NCBI GenBank assembly: GCA_016703945.1
Contig: JADJBC010000059.1
Coordinates: 331,693-395,692, forward strand
DNA length: 64,000 bases
Direction: 5' to 3'
Source: Candidatus Aalborgicola danicus
GTDB taxonomy: Bacteria > Pseudomonadota > Gammaproteobacteria > Burkholderiales > Burkholderiaceae_C
Below are positions 1 through 8,793 of this stretch, one piece after another. Position 1 is the stretch's first letter; each line of letters opens with the position of its first letter. The notes below the pieces were generated by a model, which did no database searches, had not been told where the DNA came from, and saw only the letters and a list, made by a program, of their open reading frames with translations. Both the position numbers and the translations under genes were made by a program.

Positions 1-471
1 AATAACCAGCAACGACAGGGCCAGCACACCGGCATATCCTGAGAAGGACTTGAAACGCGAGACCACCACCGCATAAACAAACAAACCAACCACGATGGAC
101 GGCGCCGACAACAAAATATCGTTGACAAAACGCGTGGTCGACGCAAGCCAACTCTTGGTGTCAAATTCGGCCAGGTAGATGCCAGCCATCACGCCCACCG
201 GCGTCCCTAGTCCGGTCGCCAGCATGACCATCACAAAAGACCCGTAGATGGCGTTTGCTAAACCACCCTCGTCGTTCGGCGGCGGCGTCATTTGGGTGAA
301 GGTTGCAAAGTTCAATCCGCCCAGACCCAGCAGCAAGGTTTCCCACAAAATCCAGAACAACCAGAACAAGCCGAACGACATCGCCGCCATTGCCAAACCG
401 GTCGCCACATGGTTGACCCGTTTGCGACTGGCAAACTTGGCTGCCCTGGCCTGGTATGCAGCGGTACTCAT
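1..471 (-). CDS. pstA: Phosphate ABC transporter permease PstA (partial, cut by window start)
   Basis: Inner-membrane permease of the high-affinity phosphate importer PstSCAB, pairing with PstC. About 157 N-terminal residues are visible, starting MSTAAYQARAAKF. A first membrane segment rich in F, W and L follows, then the inner-membrane permease pattern (GTPVGVMAGIYLAEF, LLSAPSIVVGLFVY). The start codon overlaps the pstC stop as ATGA, so the two are translationally coupled. The 3' end lies beyond base 1; pstB and phoU are expected there but cannot be seen. Confidence 0.93.
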   Translation of the reverse strand, partial: MSTAAYQARAAKFASRKRVNHVATGLAMAAMSFGLFWLFWILWETLLLGLGGLNFATFTQMTPPPNDEGGLANAIYGSFVMVMLATGLGTPVGVMAGIYLAEFDTKSWLASTTRFVNDILLSAPSIVVGLFVYAVVVSRFKSFSGYAGVLALSLLVI

Positions 472-1499
472 GTTTTGGCTCCTTCATTCTTGCGCAACTG
501 CGCCAACAACAGCTTGGACAAGGAAAGGATCACAAAGGTAATAAAGAACAGCACCAAGCCGAGGTACATCAGCGAAGCTTGGTGCAAGCCCTCACCCGCC
601 TCAGCGAATTCATTGGCCAGGGCCGAGGTGATGCTATTTGCCGCTTGAAACAGACTCAGTGAATCGAGCTGGTTGAAATTGCCGATAACAAAGGTCACCG
701 CCATGGTCTCACCAATGGCGCGCCCCAGGCCCAGCATGATGCCGCCGATCACACCCGCCTTGGTGTACGGCAAAACGACTTTGGTCACCACCTCCCAGGT
801 GGTTGCGCCCAGCCCGTAGGCAGACTCCTTGAGCAGGGGTGGCGTCACCTCAAATACGTCGCGCATCACAGCAGCGATGAAGGGGATGATCATGATGGCC
901 AAAATGATGCCCGCCGACAAAATACCAATGCCCACCGGTGGCCCGGACACAAACGCACCCAGGTACGGTATGCCGGAAAACGCAGCCTGCAAGGGCTGCT
1001 GAACATAGGTCGACAACACAGGCCCAAAGACCAGCAGACCCCACATGCCATACACAATGGAAGGCACTGCAGCCAGCAACTCGATGGCAGTTCCCAAAGG
1101 GCGCTTCAACCACGCCGGGGAAAACTCAGTCAAAAACAACGCAATACCGAAGCTGACCGGCACCGCAATCAGCAAGGCAATAAAGGAAGTCGCCAGCGTG
1201 CCATAAATCATCACCAGGCCGCCAAACTCTTCCTTCACCGGGTCCCAGGTTGTGTTTGTCAGGAAACTCAGCCCATACTTGTCGATGGCAGGCCAGGCGC
1301 TGATGGTCAGCGATCCCAAAATGGCAATCAGCATGGCCAGTGTAAAAATGGCTGCGGCTTTGGCAACAAAACCAAAGATCAGATCAGCCATGGGGCCCGA
1401 CCGGGCCCTTTTGGCAGGTGGAGGTTGTTTCATTGCGCGCGCCGACTGAGTTGTCGAGGATTTGGACGGAAAATCGTCTCGCATCAGTGTAGTTGACAT
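468..1499 (-). CDS. pstC: Phosphate ABC transporter permease PstC
   Basis: Second membrane subunit of the Pst phosphate importer. About 343 residues with several hydrophobic helices and the binding-protein-dependent permease loop (EAA region near GLGATTWEVVTKVVLPYTKAG). The frame opens 6 codons earlier with TTG, but the ATG at 1499 (MSTTLMRDD) is preceded by GGAA at good spacing and is preferred. It sits downstream of pstS (about 40 bp gap) and overlaps pstA by 4 bp. It is likely transcribed from the PhoB-type promoter ahead of pstS. Confidence 0.95.
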   Translation of the reverse strand: MSTTLMRDDFPSKSSTTQSARAMKQPPPAKRARSGPMADLIFGFVAKAAAIFTLAMLIAILGSLTISAWPAIDKYGLSFLTNTTWDPVKEEFGGLVMIYGTLATSFIALLIAVPVSFGIALFLTEFSPAWLKRPLGTAIELLAAVPSIVYGMWGLLVFGPVLSTYVQQPLQAAFSGIPYLGAFVSGPPVGIGILSAGIILAIMIIPFIAAVMRDVFEVTPPLLKESAYGLGATTWEVVTKVVLPYTKAGVIGGIMLGLGRAIGETMAVTFVIGNFNQLDSLSLFQAANSITSALANEFAEAGEGLHQASLMYLGLVLFFITFVILSLSKLLLAQLRKNEGAKT

Positions 1500-1540
1500 G
1501 ATTGTTGTTCCGTACAAACCCTCATTGCCTCAAAGACCGA

Positions 1541-2584
1541 TTACTTGAACGCAACCGGCTTGCCGGCGTTGTCCTTGATATCGCCCCAAGCTTTCTCGAT
1601 GGCAGCAATCACGGGCTTGGGCATCGGCACATAGTCCAGATCGGCAGCCGTCTTGTCACCATTCACATAGGCCCAGCTGAAGAACTTCAACACTTCGGTC
1701 GCGTTAGCCGGTTTGTCCTGTTTGGTGTGCATCAAGATGAAGGTTGCGCCAGAGATTGGCCAGGCATCCTTGCCAGGCTGGTTGGTCAAAATCTGATAGA
1801 AGCTCTTGGCCCAGTCTGCCCCGGCAGCGGCGGCCTTGAACGAGTCATCTTCCGGTTTGACAAAATTGCCAGCCGAGTTTTGCATCACGGCATAGGTCAT
1901 CTTGTTTTGCTTTACATAGGAGTACTCGACATAACCCATCGAATTGGGCAAACGTCCCACAAATGCGGCAACACCTTCGTTACCCTTGCCACCCGCGCCC
2001 ACTGGCCAATTGACAGCCGTGCCCTCACCCACCTTTGATTTCCATTCTGGGCTGATCTTGCTCAGATAGTTCGTAAAAATGAAGGTCGTTCCGGAACCGT
2101 CCGCACGGCGCACTTGCGCAATGGCGGCGTCCGGCAATGGCAACGTAGGATTCAGGGCCTTGATCGCAGGGTCGTTCCAACGGGAGATTTTGCCCAGGTA
2201 AATATCCGCAAGCACGGTGCCAGTCAACTTGAGTTGACCGGGCTCGATTCCCTTGACGTTCAAAACCGGAACCACACCGCCCATCACGGTAGGAAACTGC
2301 ATTTGACCTTTGGTTTTCAAGACTTCGTCTGTCAACGGCATGTCGGAGGCTCCAAAGTCCACCGTCTTGGAGTCAATCTGCTTGATGCCACCACCCGAAC
2401 CGATCGACTGGTAGTTCACTTTGACTTTGGTCGCCTTGTTGTAGTCCGCCGCCCATTTCGAGTAGATGGGAGCCGGAAATGTCGCGCCCGCACCCGTAAT
2501 TTCCTGGCCGTTCGCAACGGAGGCAAAACCCAGGGTCGATGCCACAGCCAGGGACATCAGCGGAAGATTAAAAACAAATCGCAT
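1541..2584 (-). CDS. pstS: Periplasmic phosphate-binding protein PstS
   Basis: Binds inorganic phosphate in the periplasm and delivers it to PstCA. 347 residues with a Sec signal peptide (cleavage after about residue 26, SVANG-QE) and the family's phosphate-binding start (EITGAGATFPAPIYSKW). Other binding motifs include SIGSGGG and the RRADGSGTTF segment near residues 160-170. It is first gene of the pst operon here, followed by pstC and pstA. A Pho box lies about 50 bp upstream of the start codon, so phosphate control is expected. Confidence 0.97.
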   Translation of the reverse strand: MRFVFNLPLMSLAVASTLGFASVANGQEITGAGATFPAPIYSKWAADYNKATKVKVNYQSIGSGGGIKQIDSKTVDFGASDMPLTDEVLKTKGQMQFPTVMGGVVPVLNVKGIEPGQLKLTGTVLADIYLGKISRWNDPAIKALNPTLPLPDAAIAQVRRADGSGTTFIFTNYLSKISPEWKSKVGEGTAVNWPVGAGGKGNEGVAAFVGRLPNSMGYVEYSYVKQNKMTYAVMQNSAGNFVKPEDDSFKAAAAGADWAKSFYQILTNQPGKDAWPISGATFILMHTKQDKPANATEVLKFFSWAYVNGDKTAADLDYVPMPKPVIAAIEKAWGDIKDNAGKPVAFK

Positions 2585-2636
2585 GGGTAACCTTTATTCG
2601 GTTGGTTGATGAATGGAGAGACTTTAAGAAACTTTT

Positions 2637-2654
2637 GTGACAGCCAAGTGACAA
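2637..2654 (-). promoter_or_regulatory. Pho box upstream of pstS
   Basis: On the minus strand two 7-mers, TTGTCAC and CTGTCAC, are separated by 4 bp (11-bp period), the layout of a PhoB binding site. A weak -10 (TTAAAG) follows about 9 bp downstream, so the box would replace the -35 element. The location just ahead of pstS agrees with the known Pho regulon. Confidence 0.8.
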
Positions 2655-2723
2655 AAAAAGGGGAAATTTGATTTCCGTCACAACACGTCGTCAAAACCAA
2701 CGCGACTTAGAAGCTTCAAATAA

Positions 2724-2741
2724 TTGTCACATTCTTGTCAC
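2724..2741 (+). promoter_or_regulatory. Pho box upstream of the fasciclin-domain lipoprotein gene
   Basis: Two identical TTGTCAC copies lie 11 bp apart on the plus strand, 49 bp before the ATG at 2790. This is divergent from the pstS box at 2637-2654. The intergenic region therefore seems to carry back-to-back PhoB sites serving both directions. Confidence 0.72.
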
Positions 2742-2789
2742 GCGAGCTTTCTACGCTTGGCGTTTTCTAACCAACCGACGGAATCAACC

Positions 2790-3290
2790 ATGACACAGTT
2801 CAACGTTCTAGCTCTTTCACGCCGCACTGCCTTGATGGCCAGCCTCACCCTGGCTTTGGCCGGCTGTGCTACCCCATCTGGCCCGGTCAATGTGGCCGAC
2901 ACGATTGCCAAGAACCCGGCATTGAGCACCCTGAACACTTTGGTGGCCCAAGCGGGGCTGTCCGAAACCTTGAAAACCGGTGGACCTTTCACGGTGTTTG
3001 CCCCCACCAATGACGCATTCAAGGCCGTTCCGACCAAAACCATGGATGAGTTGGCCAAGGACCCGGCCAAACTGAAGGAAGTGCTGACCTACCACGTCCT
3101 GAGCGGAAAAGTGATGGCAGCAGATGTCAAAAACAGCAATGCCAAAACCGTCAACGGTGCCAACGTCGCTCTGGCCAAAGCCGGTGATTTCGTGACGGTT
3201 GAAAGCGCTGCCGTGGTGACCGCCAATCTGGTGGCAACCAATGGCGTCATCCACACCGTTGACACCGTGCTGATGCCTCCGAAAAAGTAG
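2790..3290 (+). CDS. Fasciclin (FAS1) domain lipoprotein
   Basis: 166 residues. The signal peptide ends in a lipobox (LALAGC, Cys at about 29), so the mature protein should be membrane-anchored in the cell envelope. One FAS1 domain covers most of the rest: the H1-like motif GGPFTVFAPTNDAFKAVP and the H2-like motif NGVIHTVDTVLMP are both clear. FAS1 domains mediate adhesion or binding; the ligand here is unknown. The start at 2790 is chosen because upstream codons give no signal peptide. It is divergent from pstS and has its own Pho box, so it is probably induced by phosphate starvation (inference). Confidence 0.9.
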   Translation: MTQFNVLALSRRTALMASLTLALAGCATPSGPVNVADTIAKNPALSTLNTLVAQAGLSETLKTGGPFTVFAPTNDAFKAVPTKTMDELAKDPAKLKEVLTYHVLSGKVMAADVKNSNAKTVNGANVALAKAGDFVTVESAAVVTANLVATNGVIHTVDTVLMPPKK

Positions 3291-3361
3291 TCGATCAGTT
3301 TTCTGCTTGCCTTGATGCAAAAGGCGTAGCAGACCCAAGGGACCTGAGGATGACAACTAAA

Positions 3362-3415
3362 AACAACCATTAGCCCTCGTGAAATATAGATTGTTTGCTA
3401 TTTTTTTTGCAGCGA
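3362..3415 (-). repeat. Diverged copy of the dispersed 55-bp repeat (intergenic)
   Basis: On the minus strand the segment reads AATAGC, then ATTTCACGAGGGCTAATGG. It matches the right half of the repeat family found at eight other places in the window. The left half is diverged. It lies in the 171-bp gap between the fasciclin gene and the next ORF, where nothing else was recognised. Confidence 0.55.
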
Positions 3416-3461
3416 TCTGCGTTCACGCCCGTGCCAGGCACACCACCCTCAGAGAAATACC

Positions 3462-4607
3462 ATGACCTACCTACATAATTCCGGCCGACGGCAAATCGTT
3501 CGCGCTATGGCCGGGCTGACCCTCGCCGGTGCCACGCCCCTTTGGGCCCAACCGTCCAAAGTTGCTCCAGGTTCACGTCCCATATTGGTCGCCCAGATCG
3601 TGGATATGTCGACCGGTCAGATCGACGTCTCCAAGGACTTTGTGGTCGGCGCGCGCACCGCATGGCAAGAAATCAACGGCAAGGGCGGCATCCAGGGCGC
3701 CACGGTCAAACACATGGTGATCGAAGTCGACGGCAGTACCACCAGCCTGCGGTCCGCTGTGGACACCTTGAAGTCCGAGTCCCAATGTGTCGTGTTATTT
3801 GGCTCGGCAGGTGACAAGGCAGCGTCCCAATTGGTGCGCCTGCTGGATCGGGATATGCCCGATCTGGCACATGTCGCTCCCTGGTTACAAAACGTTGAAG
3901 CCGTTGCTTCCAAGTCAACGTTTCCCATTTTCGCCTCTCGCCAGGAACAGATTTCCCACGCGATACGCTCACTCTCCGTCATGGGCATCAGCCAGGTGGG
4001 TGCGGTCTACGGCACAACCGCCGAATACACAGCCTACCGCAACGACCTGGAGCAGATCGCTAAAACACTCAACTTGGCAATCGTGTCGTACCACACCGAT
4101 GGTGATTTGTACGATCTGGCACAAACCCTGACGACCAGCAGTCCTCGCGTGCTATTGTTTGTTGGTGGTACCCCTGAAATGGTGCGGTTTTCACAGGGCG
4201 TCGAAAAACAGGCCGCTCAGCGTTATCTGATCGCGATGTCTGACGTCAATCTACAAAGCATCCAGCAACTGGGCGCATCACGCTTCACCCCGATGATCGC
4301 GACCCAGGTTGTGCCCATGGTCAATTCCAGTTTGCCGATTGTCAGGGCCTACCGTAGCGCCTTGGGACGACTGTTTGACGAGCCGCCCACCCCGCTCAGC
4401 CTGGCGGGGTATGTGTCCGCACGCTACACCCATGACGTGTTGCAGAGCATCGACGGGCCGGTCACCCGTACCAGCGCGTTGCAGGCCTTTGCACGGCGCG
4501 CTCCGATTGACATGGGTGGCTTTCGCGTCAATCCCGATGGCAAAGGCCAAGGATCCGCCTTTGTGACCCAGAGCATGGTGTCGGCAGATGGCCGGCTGAT
4601 CGGGTGA
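3462..4607 (+). CDS. ABC-type branched-chain amino acid/amide substrate-binding protein
   Basis: 381 residues with an N-terminal signal peptide (GRRQIVRAMAGLTLAG, cleavage near ATPLWAQ; the paired Arg is reminiscent of Tat but the motif is incomplete). It continues as a periplasmic binding protein fold of the LivJ type (ILVAQIVDMSTGQIDV; IEVDGSTTSLRSAV; LFGSAGDKAASQLVRLL). The ligand cannot be told from sequence. No permease or ATPase genes sit next to it; livHMGF lie 32 kb away. Its stop overlaps the possible early GTG start of the ppx frame, so co-transcription with ppx is possible. Confidence 0.85.
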   Translation: MTYLHNSGRRQIVRAMAGLTLAGATPLWAQPSKVAPGSRPILVAQIVDMSTGQIDVSKDFVVGARTAWQEINGKGGIQGATVKHMVIEVDGSTTSLRSAVDTLKSESQCVVLFGSAGDKAASQLVRLLDRDMPDLAHVAPWLQNVEAVASKSTFPIFASRQEQISHAIRSLSVMGISQVGAVYGTTAEYTAYRNDLEQIAKTLNLAIVSYHTDGDLYDLAQTLTTSSPRVLLFVGGTPEMVRFSQGVEKQAAQRYLIAMSDVNLQSIQQLGASRFTPMIATQVVPMVNSSLPIVRAYRSALGRLFDEPPTPLSLAGYVSARYTHDVLQSIDGPVTRTSALQAFARRAPIDMGGFRVNPDGKGQGSAFVTQSMVSADGRLIG

Positions 4608-4690
4608 AACCGTCAGCCCGCTCCGAAACCCGCACCAGTGGCCGGTGCTATGCTTCTACGATTGCTCCACCATCCAGAAAAAGAGAATCG

Positions 4691-6199
4691 ATGCACATGG
4701 GAAATCGCCTGGCCGCCGTGGATTTGGGGTCCAACAGTTTTCGACTTGAAATTGGCCGGGTCGAGCACGGCACCTTTCAGCGGACCGAATACCTGAAAGA
4801 AACCGTGCGCCAAGGTGGTGGTCTGGATGAGAATCGCAACCTGACCCCGCAGGCCATGCAAAGCGGCTGGGATTGCCTGGCGCGGTTTGGTGAGCGTTTG
4901 GCCGGTTTCAAACCGGGCGAGGTTCGCGCTGTAGCCACACAAACCCTGCGCGAGGCGCGCAACCGGGACGCGTTTTTGCAGCGCGCCAATGCCATTCTGG
5001 GGTTCCCGATCAACGTGATTTCCGGCCGCGAAGAAGCCCGCCTGATTTACCAAGGTGTGGCCCAAATGTTGCCGCAATCCGACGACCGCCGCCTGGTCAT
5101 CGACATCGGTGGGCGGTCTACCGAACTCATTTTGGGCAAGGGAACCACACCACTGGTCATGGAGTCATTCCGTGTGGGCAGCATTGCCTGGTCCAACCGG
5201 TATTTTCCTGATGGCCAATTTACAAAAAAATCGTTTGCCATTGCCGAGATTGCAGCCAAGGCGGTGCTTGATGAGGCCTTGGACGCCTACCATCCCAGCC
5301 TGTGGGACACCGCATACGGCTCCGCCGGAACGGTAGGAGCCATTGCCGACGTGCTGGTAGCAGCGGGTTGGCCAGCAGGCGTTGTGACGCAGGATGGTCT
5401 GGACTGGTTGCTGGACAAACTGCTGGCGGCCCAGGGTGCTGACCGGCTCAAAATAGCTGGCATGCGTGAGGACCGCAAGGCCATCATTGGGGGTGGGGTC
5501 AGTATCATGCGTGCCGTGTTCAGTTTGCTGGGCATTCAAACACTGGCGCAAGCCGCTGGCGGCTTGCGCCATGGCCTGATTTGCGATTTACTGGGTGCAG
5601 ACAACCACGAAGACGACCTGCGCGTCAAAACGGTGCGACGGCTGGCCAGCAAGTTCGGCGTCGACACCACACACGGCGAACGGGTGGGCCGCGTCGCCAT
5701 CCAGCTGTTCGGCCAGCTTGTTGGTACCAACGGCAGTGTGCCTTCCGGCAACAACGGCCGGCTCTTTCGCAAGCTGGCATGGGCAGCCCAATTGCATGAA
5801 ATTGGCAGCCATATCTCCCACAGCGACTACCACAAACATGGTGCCTACATCCTCGACAACGCCGATGCCATGGGTTTTTCACTTTCTGAAATGCACCGAC
5901 TGAGCCTGCTGGTGCTTGGCCACCGGGGCAAGTTGCGCAAGCTGGAGCCAGCGTTTGACGAGCCGGACCTGGTGCCGCAGTTGATGGCATTGAGGCTTGC
6001 GGTCCATTTGAGCCACGCGCGGCGCGACCCAGACCTTGTTGGCATGAGCCTGACACGCCTGGATACGCAAGGCAAAGCCATGCAATTGCGTTGCCGTGCG
6101 GGCTGGGCGGACGCGTTTCCGCAGTCTGCATACCTGCTGCGCGAAGAAGCCCAGGCCTGGCAGAAAACGCCCTGGTCGCTGGAAATTTTGGAATGTTGA
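4691..6199 (+). CDS. ppx: Exopolyphosphatase (Ppx/GppA family)
   Basis: Releases phosphate from the ends of polyphosphate chains, or hydrolyses pppGpp. About 502 residues. The ASKHA-fold N-terminal half shows AVDLGSNSFRLEIGRV, AVATQTLREARN, the E-containing ISGREEARLIYQGV and the phosphate loop LVIDIGGRSTELILG. The second half is HD-like (LHEIGSHISHSDYHKHG). The frame is open back to 4604 but the ATG at 4691 gives the usual N-terminus MHMGNRLAAVDLGSN. Together with ppk at 17-19 kb it covers polyphosphate turnover in this window. Confidence 0.93.
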   Translation: MHMGNRLAAVDLGSNSFRLEIGRVEHGTFQRTEYLKETVRQGGGLDENRNLTPQAMQSGWDCLARFGERLAGFKPGEVRAVATQTLREARNRDAFLQRANAILGFPINVISGREEARLIYQGVAQMLPQSDDRRLVIDIGGRSTELILGKGTTPLVMESFRVGSIAWSNRYFPDGQFTKKSFAIAEIAAKAVLDEALDAYHPSLWDTAYGSAGTVGAIADVLVAAGWPAGVVTQDGLDWLLDKLLAAQGADRLKIAGMREDRKAIIGGGVSIMRAVFSLLGIQTLAQAAGGLRHGLICDLLGADNHEDDLRVKTVRRLASKFGVDTTHGERVGRVAIQLFGQLVGTNGSVPSGNNGRLFRKLAWAAQLHEIGSHISHSDYHKHGAYILDNADAMGFSLSEMHRLSLLVLGHRGKLRKLEPAFDEPDLVPQLMALRLAVHLSHARRDPDLVGMSLTRLDTQGKAMQLRCRAGWADAFPQSAYLLREEAQAWQKTPWSLEILEC

Positions 6200-6245
6200 G
6201 GTCCGTCGGGGTCAGTGACTGATAACCCGCAGGTATCATGCTTGG

Positions 6246-7058
6246 ATGGGTACCACGGTCTTCATGTCACGTTGGTTCGAACAATGGGTAAGAGCAACCC
6301 AGCTATGGGGCTGGGAGTGGTGGCGTCTGGCTTACCTGTCGTCCGTCATTCTGGTGTTGGGGCTGTCAATATCCACCTACAGCCATACGCTGCGCACGTC
6401 GATTGCGAACCACACCTACCGCAACACCGCCCCCATCCTGTTGGGTTTCACAGTGGTGTGCGCCCTGGTCTCGGTTGTGCTGACACGCATCGTTTTGGTC
6501 ACCGCCATGAGTTATGGGCTGTCGCAATACGCCTTGCAAGTGGTGATACGCGTGCTGGTGCTGGAGATCATTCCGCTCACCGCCGCCCTGTTCGTCGCGT
6601 TGCGCTGCACCATTCCGGATGGCGCTGAACTCGTTGCCATGCGGGCCCACCAGGCCAAAGGTGGCGGATCTGCGCAGAACCTTGCATTGCTGCAATCCGA
6701 AGTCATGCCGCGCGTCATCGCCGGCTTGCTGTCCGGCATCACCCTTGCTGCTTTGAGCAGTGTGGTGGCGTCGCTGGTGGCCTACCTGACCAGTTACGGC
6801 TTTTCGGTGTTTGGTTTTGCGACCTACACCCGCCTGTTTGGCCAAGTTTTCAGCCCCGCTGTCTCGCTGATTTTCATCCTGAAAACACTGATTTTTTGCC
6901 TGACTGTTTCGTTGATTCCCATGGCTTCAGCCCTTATGGATAGCGGCGGTGCGGGCGGCCACACCGCCCGGACCAGCGCTGAAATGCGGGGTCTGGTGCG
7001 CATGTTCACTCTGGTGCTGTTCTTTGAAGTGGCCTCATTGATAGGCAACTACTACTGA
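6246..7058 (+). CDS. MlaE-family ABC permease (MCE lipid transport system)
   Basis: 270 residues with five or so membrane segments and the MlaE permease region (residues about 100-200). This includes RVLVLEIIPLTAALFVALRC, the AELVAMRAHQAKGG cytoplasmic loop and the EVMPRVIAGLLSGITLAAL segment. MlaE-type permeases work with an ATPase and an MCE protein to move phospholipids between inner and outer membrane. An ATG at 6264 (MSRWFEQW) is an alternative start. Genes for the MCE protein and an accessory lipoprotein follow, but no ATPase gene is present between or beside them. Confidence 0.85.
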   Translation: MGTTVFMSRWFEQWVRATQLWGWEWWRLAYLSSVILVLGLSISTYSHTLRTSIANHTYRNTAPILLGFTVVCALVSVVLTRIVLVTAMSYGLSQYALQVVIRVLVLEIIPLTAALFVALRCTIPDGAELVAMRAHQAKGGGSAQNLALLQSEVMPRVIAGLLSGITLAALSSVVASLVAYLTSYGFSVFGFATYTRLFGQVFSPAVSLIFILKTLIFCLTVSLIPMASALMDSGGAGGHTARTSAEMRGLVRMFTLVLFFEVASLIGNYY

Positions 7059-7086
7059 GCCACACGAAACAAAACTCCGTACCCGC

Positions 7087-8043
7087 ATGAACACCACGCC
7101 ACAACCATCATCCGGTGTCACACACCTTGAAATCAAGGCCAAGTTACTGATGGTTTTGACGTTGATACTGCTGTGCGGTTCGGCGTTGTTTGTGATGTAT
7201 TCCCGAGGTTTTTTTGAGGCCACACAGCGCCTGGTCTTGATGGCAGAAGACTCCGAAGGCGTGGTCGTTGGCATGGACCTGACGTTTTCGGGCTTCCCGA
7301 TCGGGCGGGTGCACCGAATTGAATTGGCTGAAGACGGCAAGGTGCGTATTCTGCTCGACGTCACAGCCAAGGACGCCCACTGGCTGCGCACCAGCAGCGT
7401 ATTCACGCTGGTGCGTGGTGTTGTCGGCAGCCCCAACATTCGGGCCTATACCGGTGTATTGGATGACCCTGTGCTGCCGGATGGCGCTGTGCGCACGGTC
7501 TTGCAGGGCGATTTAAGCGCCGAGATTCCCAAGGTCATCGCCGGAGCCAAGGAACTGATCGACAACCTCAATACCCTGACCAACGCCAGCGGACCCCTAT
7601 CAACCAGCTTGGGCAACCTGCAAACGCTGACCGGGCGATTGAACCAGCCTGCAGGGGCGCTGCAAGTCTTGCTAGGCAACGAACAGGACGCGCGTAAAGT
7701 GATCGCCACCATAGAGCGCAGCAATGCCTTGCTGACCAAGCTGGGAGCCATTGCGACCCAGGCCGAGACCCAGGTTTTTGGTCCACAAGGGGTCATGCCC
7801 CAAACCCTGGCGACCATCCGTCAGCTCGACAGCCTGCTGGGAGAATCCCGCGACAGTTTGAAAAAAGTGGACGCCATTCTGCGCGATGCCCAGGTCATCA
7901 GCGCCAATGCCAAAGGCGCTAGTGCTGATCTGGCTGCACTGCGGGCCGACGTTGACACCAATCTCCGAAAAATCGAGAGCCTGGTCAACGAGATCAATCG
8001 CAAATGGCCCTTTGCCCGCAATACCGAGATTCAATTGCCATGA
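7087..8043 (+). CDS. MCE-domain (MlaD-like) protein
   Basis: 318 residues: one N-terminal membrane anchor (LLMVLTLILLCGSALFVMY), then an MCE domain (about residues 45-125, with AEDSEGVVVGMDLTFSGFPIGRVHRIEL and VRGVVGSPNIRAYTG pieces). A long helical tail extends to the end (NTLTNASGPLSTSLGNLQTL, repeated Leu/Ser pattern). It is expected to be anchored in the inner membrane and to form a ring or tube in the periplasm that carries lipids. It begins 28 bp after the permease and overlaps the lipoprotein gene by 4 bp (ATGA). Confidence 0.88.
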   Translation: MNTTPQPSSGVTHLEIKAKLLMVLTLILLCGSALFVMYSRGFFEATQRLVLMAEDSEGVVVGMDLTFSGFPIGRVHRIELAEDGKVRILLDVTAKDAHWLRTSSVFTLVRGVVGSPNIRAYTGVLDDPVLPDGAVRTVLQGDLSAEIPKVIAGAKELIDNLNTLTNASGPLSTSLGNLQTLTGRLNQPAGALQVLLGNEQDARKVIATIERSNALLTKLGAIATQAETQVFGPQGVMPQTLATIRQLDSLLGESRDSLKKVDAILRDAQVISANAKGASADLAALRADVDTNLRKIESLVNEINRKWPFARNTEIQLP

Positions 8044-8762
8044 CGAAGTACGACTCCAAAGCATCTTTGGCGCGCCTGCACCCTTCATCTCAGCCTGTCG
8101 CCAGGTCGGTCATGTCGGTGGCATTGGTGTTGGCACTTACGGGCTGCTCCACCGCCCCCCAAACACCCGATTGGCAAATGGAGGCCAAATCCGCCATGGA
8201 CCGCGCGGTGGCCGCTTATTTGCAAGGCGATGACCGGGTCGAGACAGCGGAAGTTGCGAGGGCGCGACGACAGATTGCCGGCACCGGCCGTGGTGACCTG
8301 TTGGCCAGTACCGAACTGCTGAAATGTGCCACCCGAGTCGCCAGCCTGGTTTTCGAACCCTGTGCTGCGTTTGAGACCTTGCGGCAGGACGCCACTGACG
8401 CCCAGCGCGCCTATGCCGACTATCTGCGTGGCCAATACTCTGAGGCGTCGATACCGCTGTTGCCCCCGATGCAACGCGCTGCCGCCACTCGGTCGGCCGT
8501 GGACGCCAGCGCACTGCAGGCCGGCGCAGACCCATTGTCCCTGTTGGTTGCTGCGGGGGTGTTGTTGCAAACGGGCAAAACCAGCCCAGCGGTCGTCGAC
8601 CAGGCCGTTGCAACGGCATCGGCACAGGCTTGGCGGCGGCCACTGTTGGCGTGGCTGGGCGTGCAAGCGCACAGCGCGCAAATCGCCGGACGCGGTGACG
8701 ACGAAGCGCGCATTCGGCGGCGCATGGCGATGGTTCTTGGTGAAGTCCCGGCTGTGAAGTAA
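8040..8762 (+). CDS. MCE-system accessory lipoprotein
   Basis: About 240 residues from the ATG at 8040, which overlaps the MCE gene stop as ATGA. It has a lipoprotein signal ending LALTGC and a mature part rich in Ala and helical heptads (MDRAVAAYLQGDDRVETAEVARARRQIAG). No named domain is recognised; the position at the end of an MCE operon suggests an outer-membrane partner like PqiC/MlaA-type accessory lipoproteins (inference from context). An earlier start at 8004 would sit inside the MCE gene and lacks a ribosome site. Confidence 0.75.
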   Translation: MTKYDSKASLARLHPSSQPVARSVMSVALVLALTGCSTAPQTPDWQMEAKSAMDRAVAAYLQGDDRVETAEVARARRQIAGTGRGDLLASTELLKCATRVASLVFEPCAAFETLRQDATDAQRAYADYLRGQYSEASIPLLPPMQRAAATRSAVDASALQAGADPLSLLVAAGVLLQTGKTSPAVVDQAVATASAQAWRRPLLAWLGVQAHSAQIAGRGDDEARIRRRMAMVLGEVPAVK

Positions 8763-8793
8763 TCGCCGAGCCGCCCGATCTGCGGGCAAGAAC

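Noticed and set aside
5445..5475. AAAATAGCTGGCATGCG within ppx, reminiscent of the dispersed repeat
   Set aside because: Only a short match without the ATTCCACGAGGGCTAG part.
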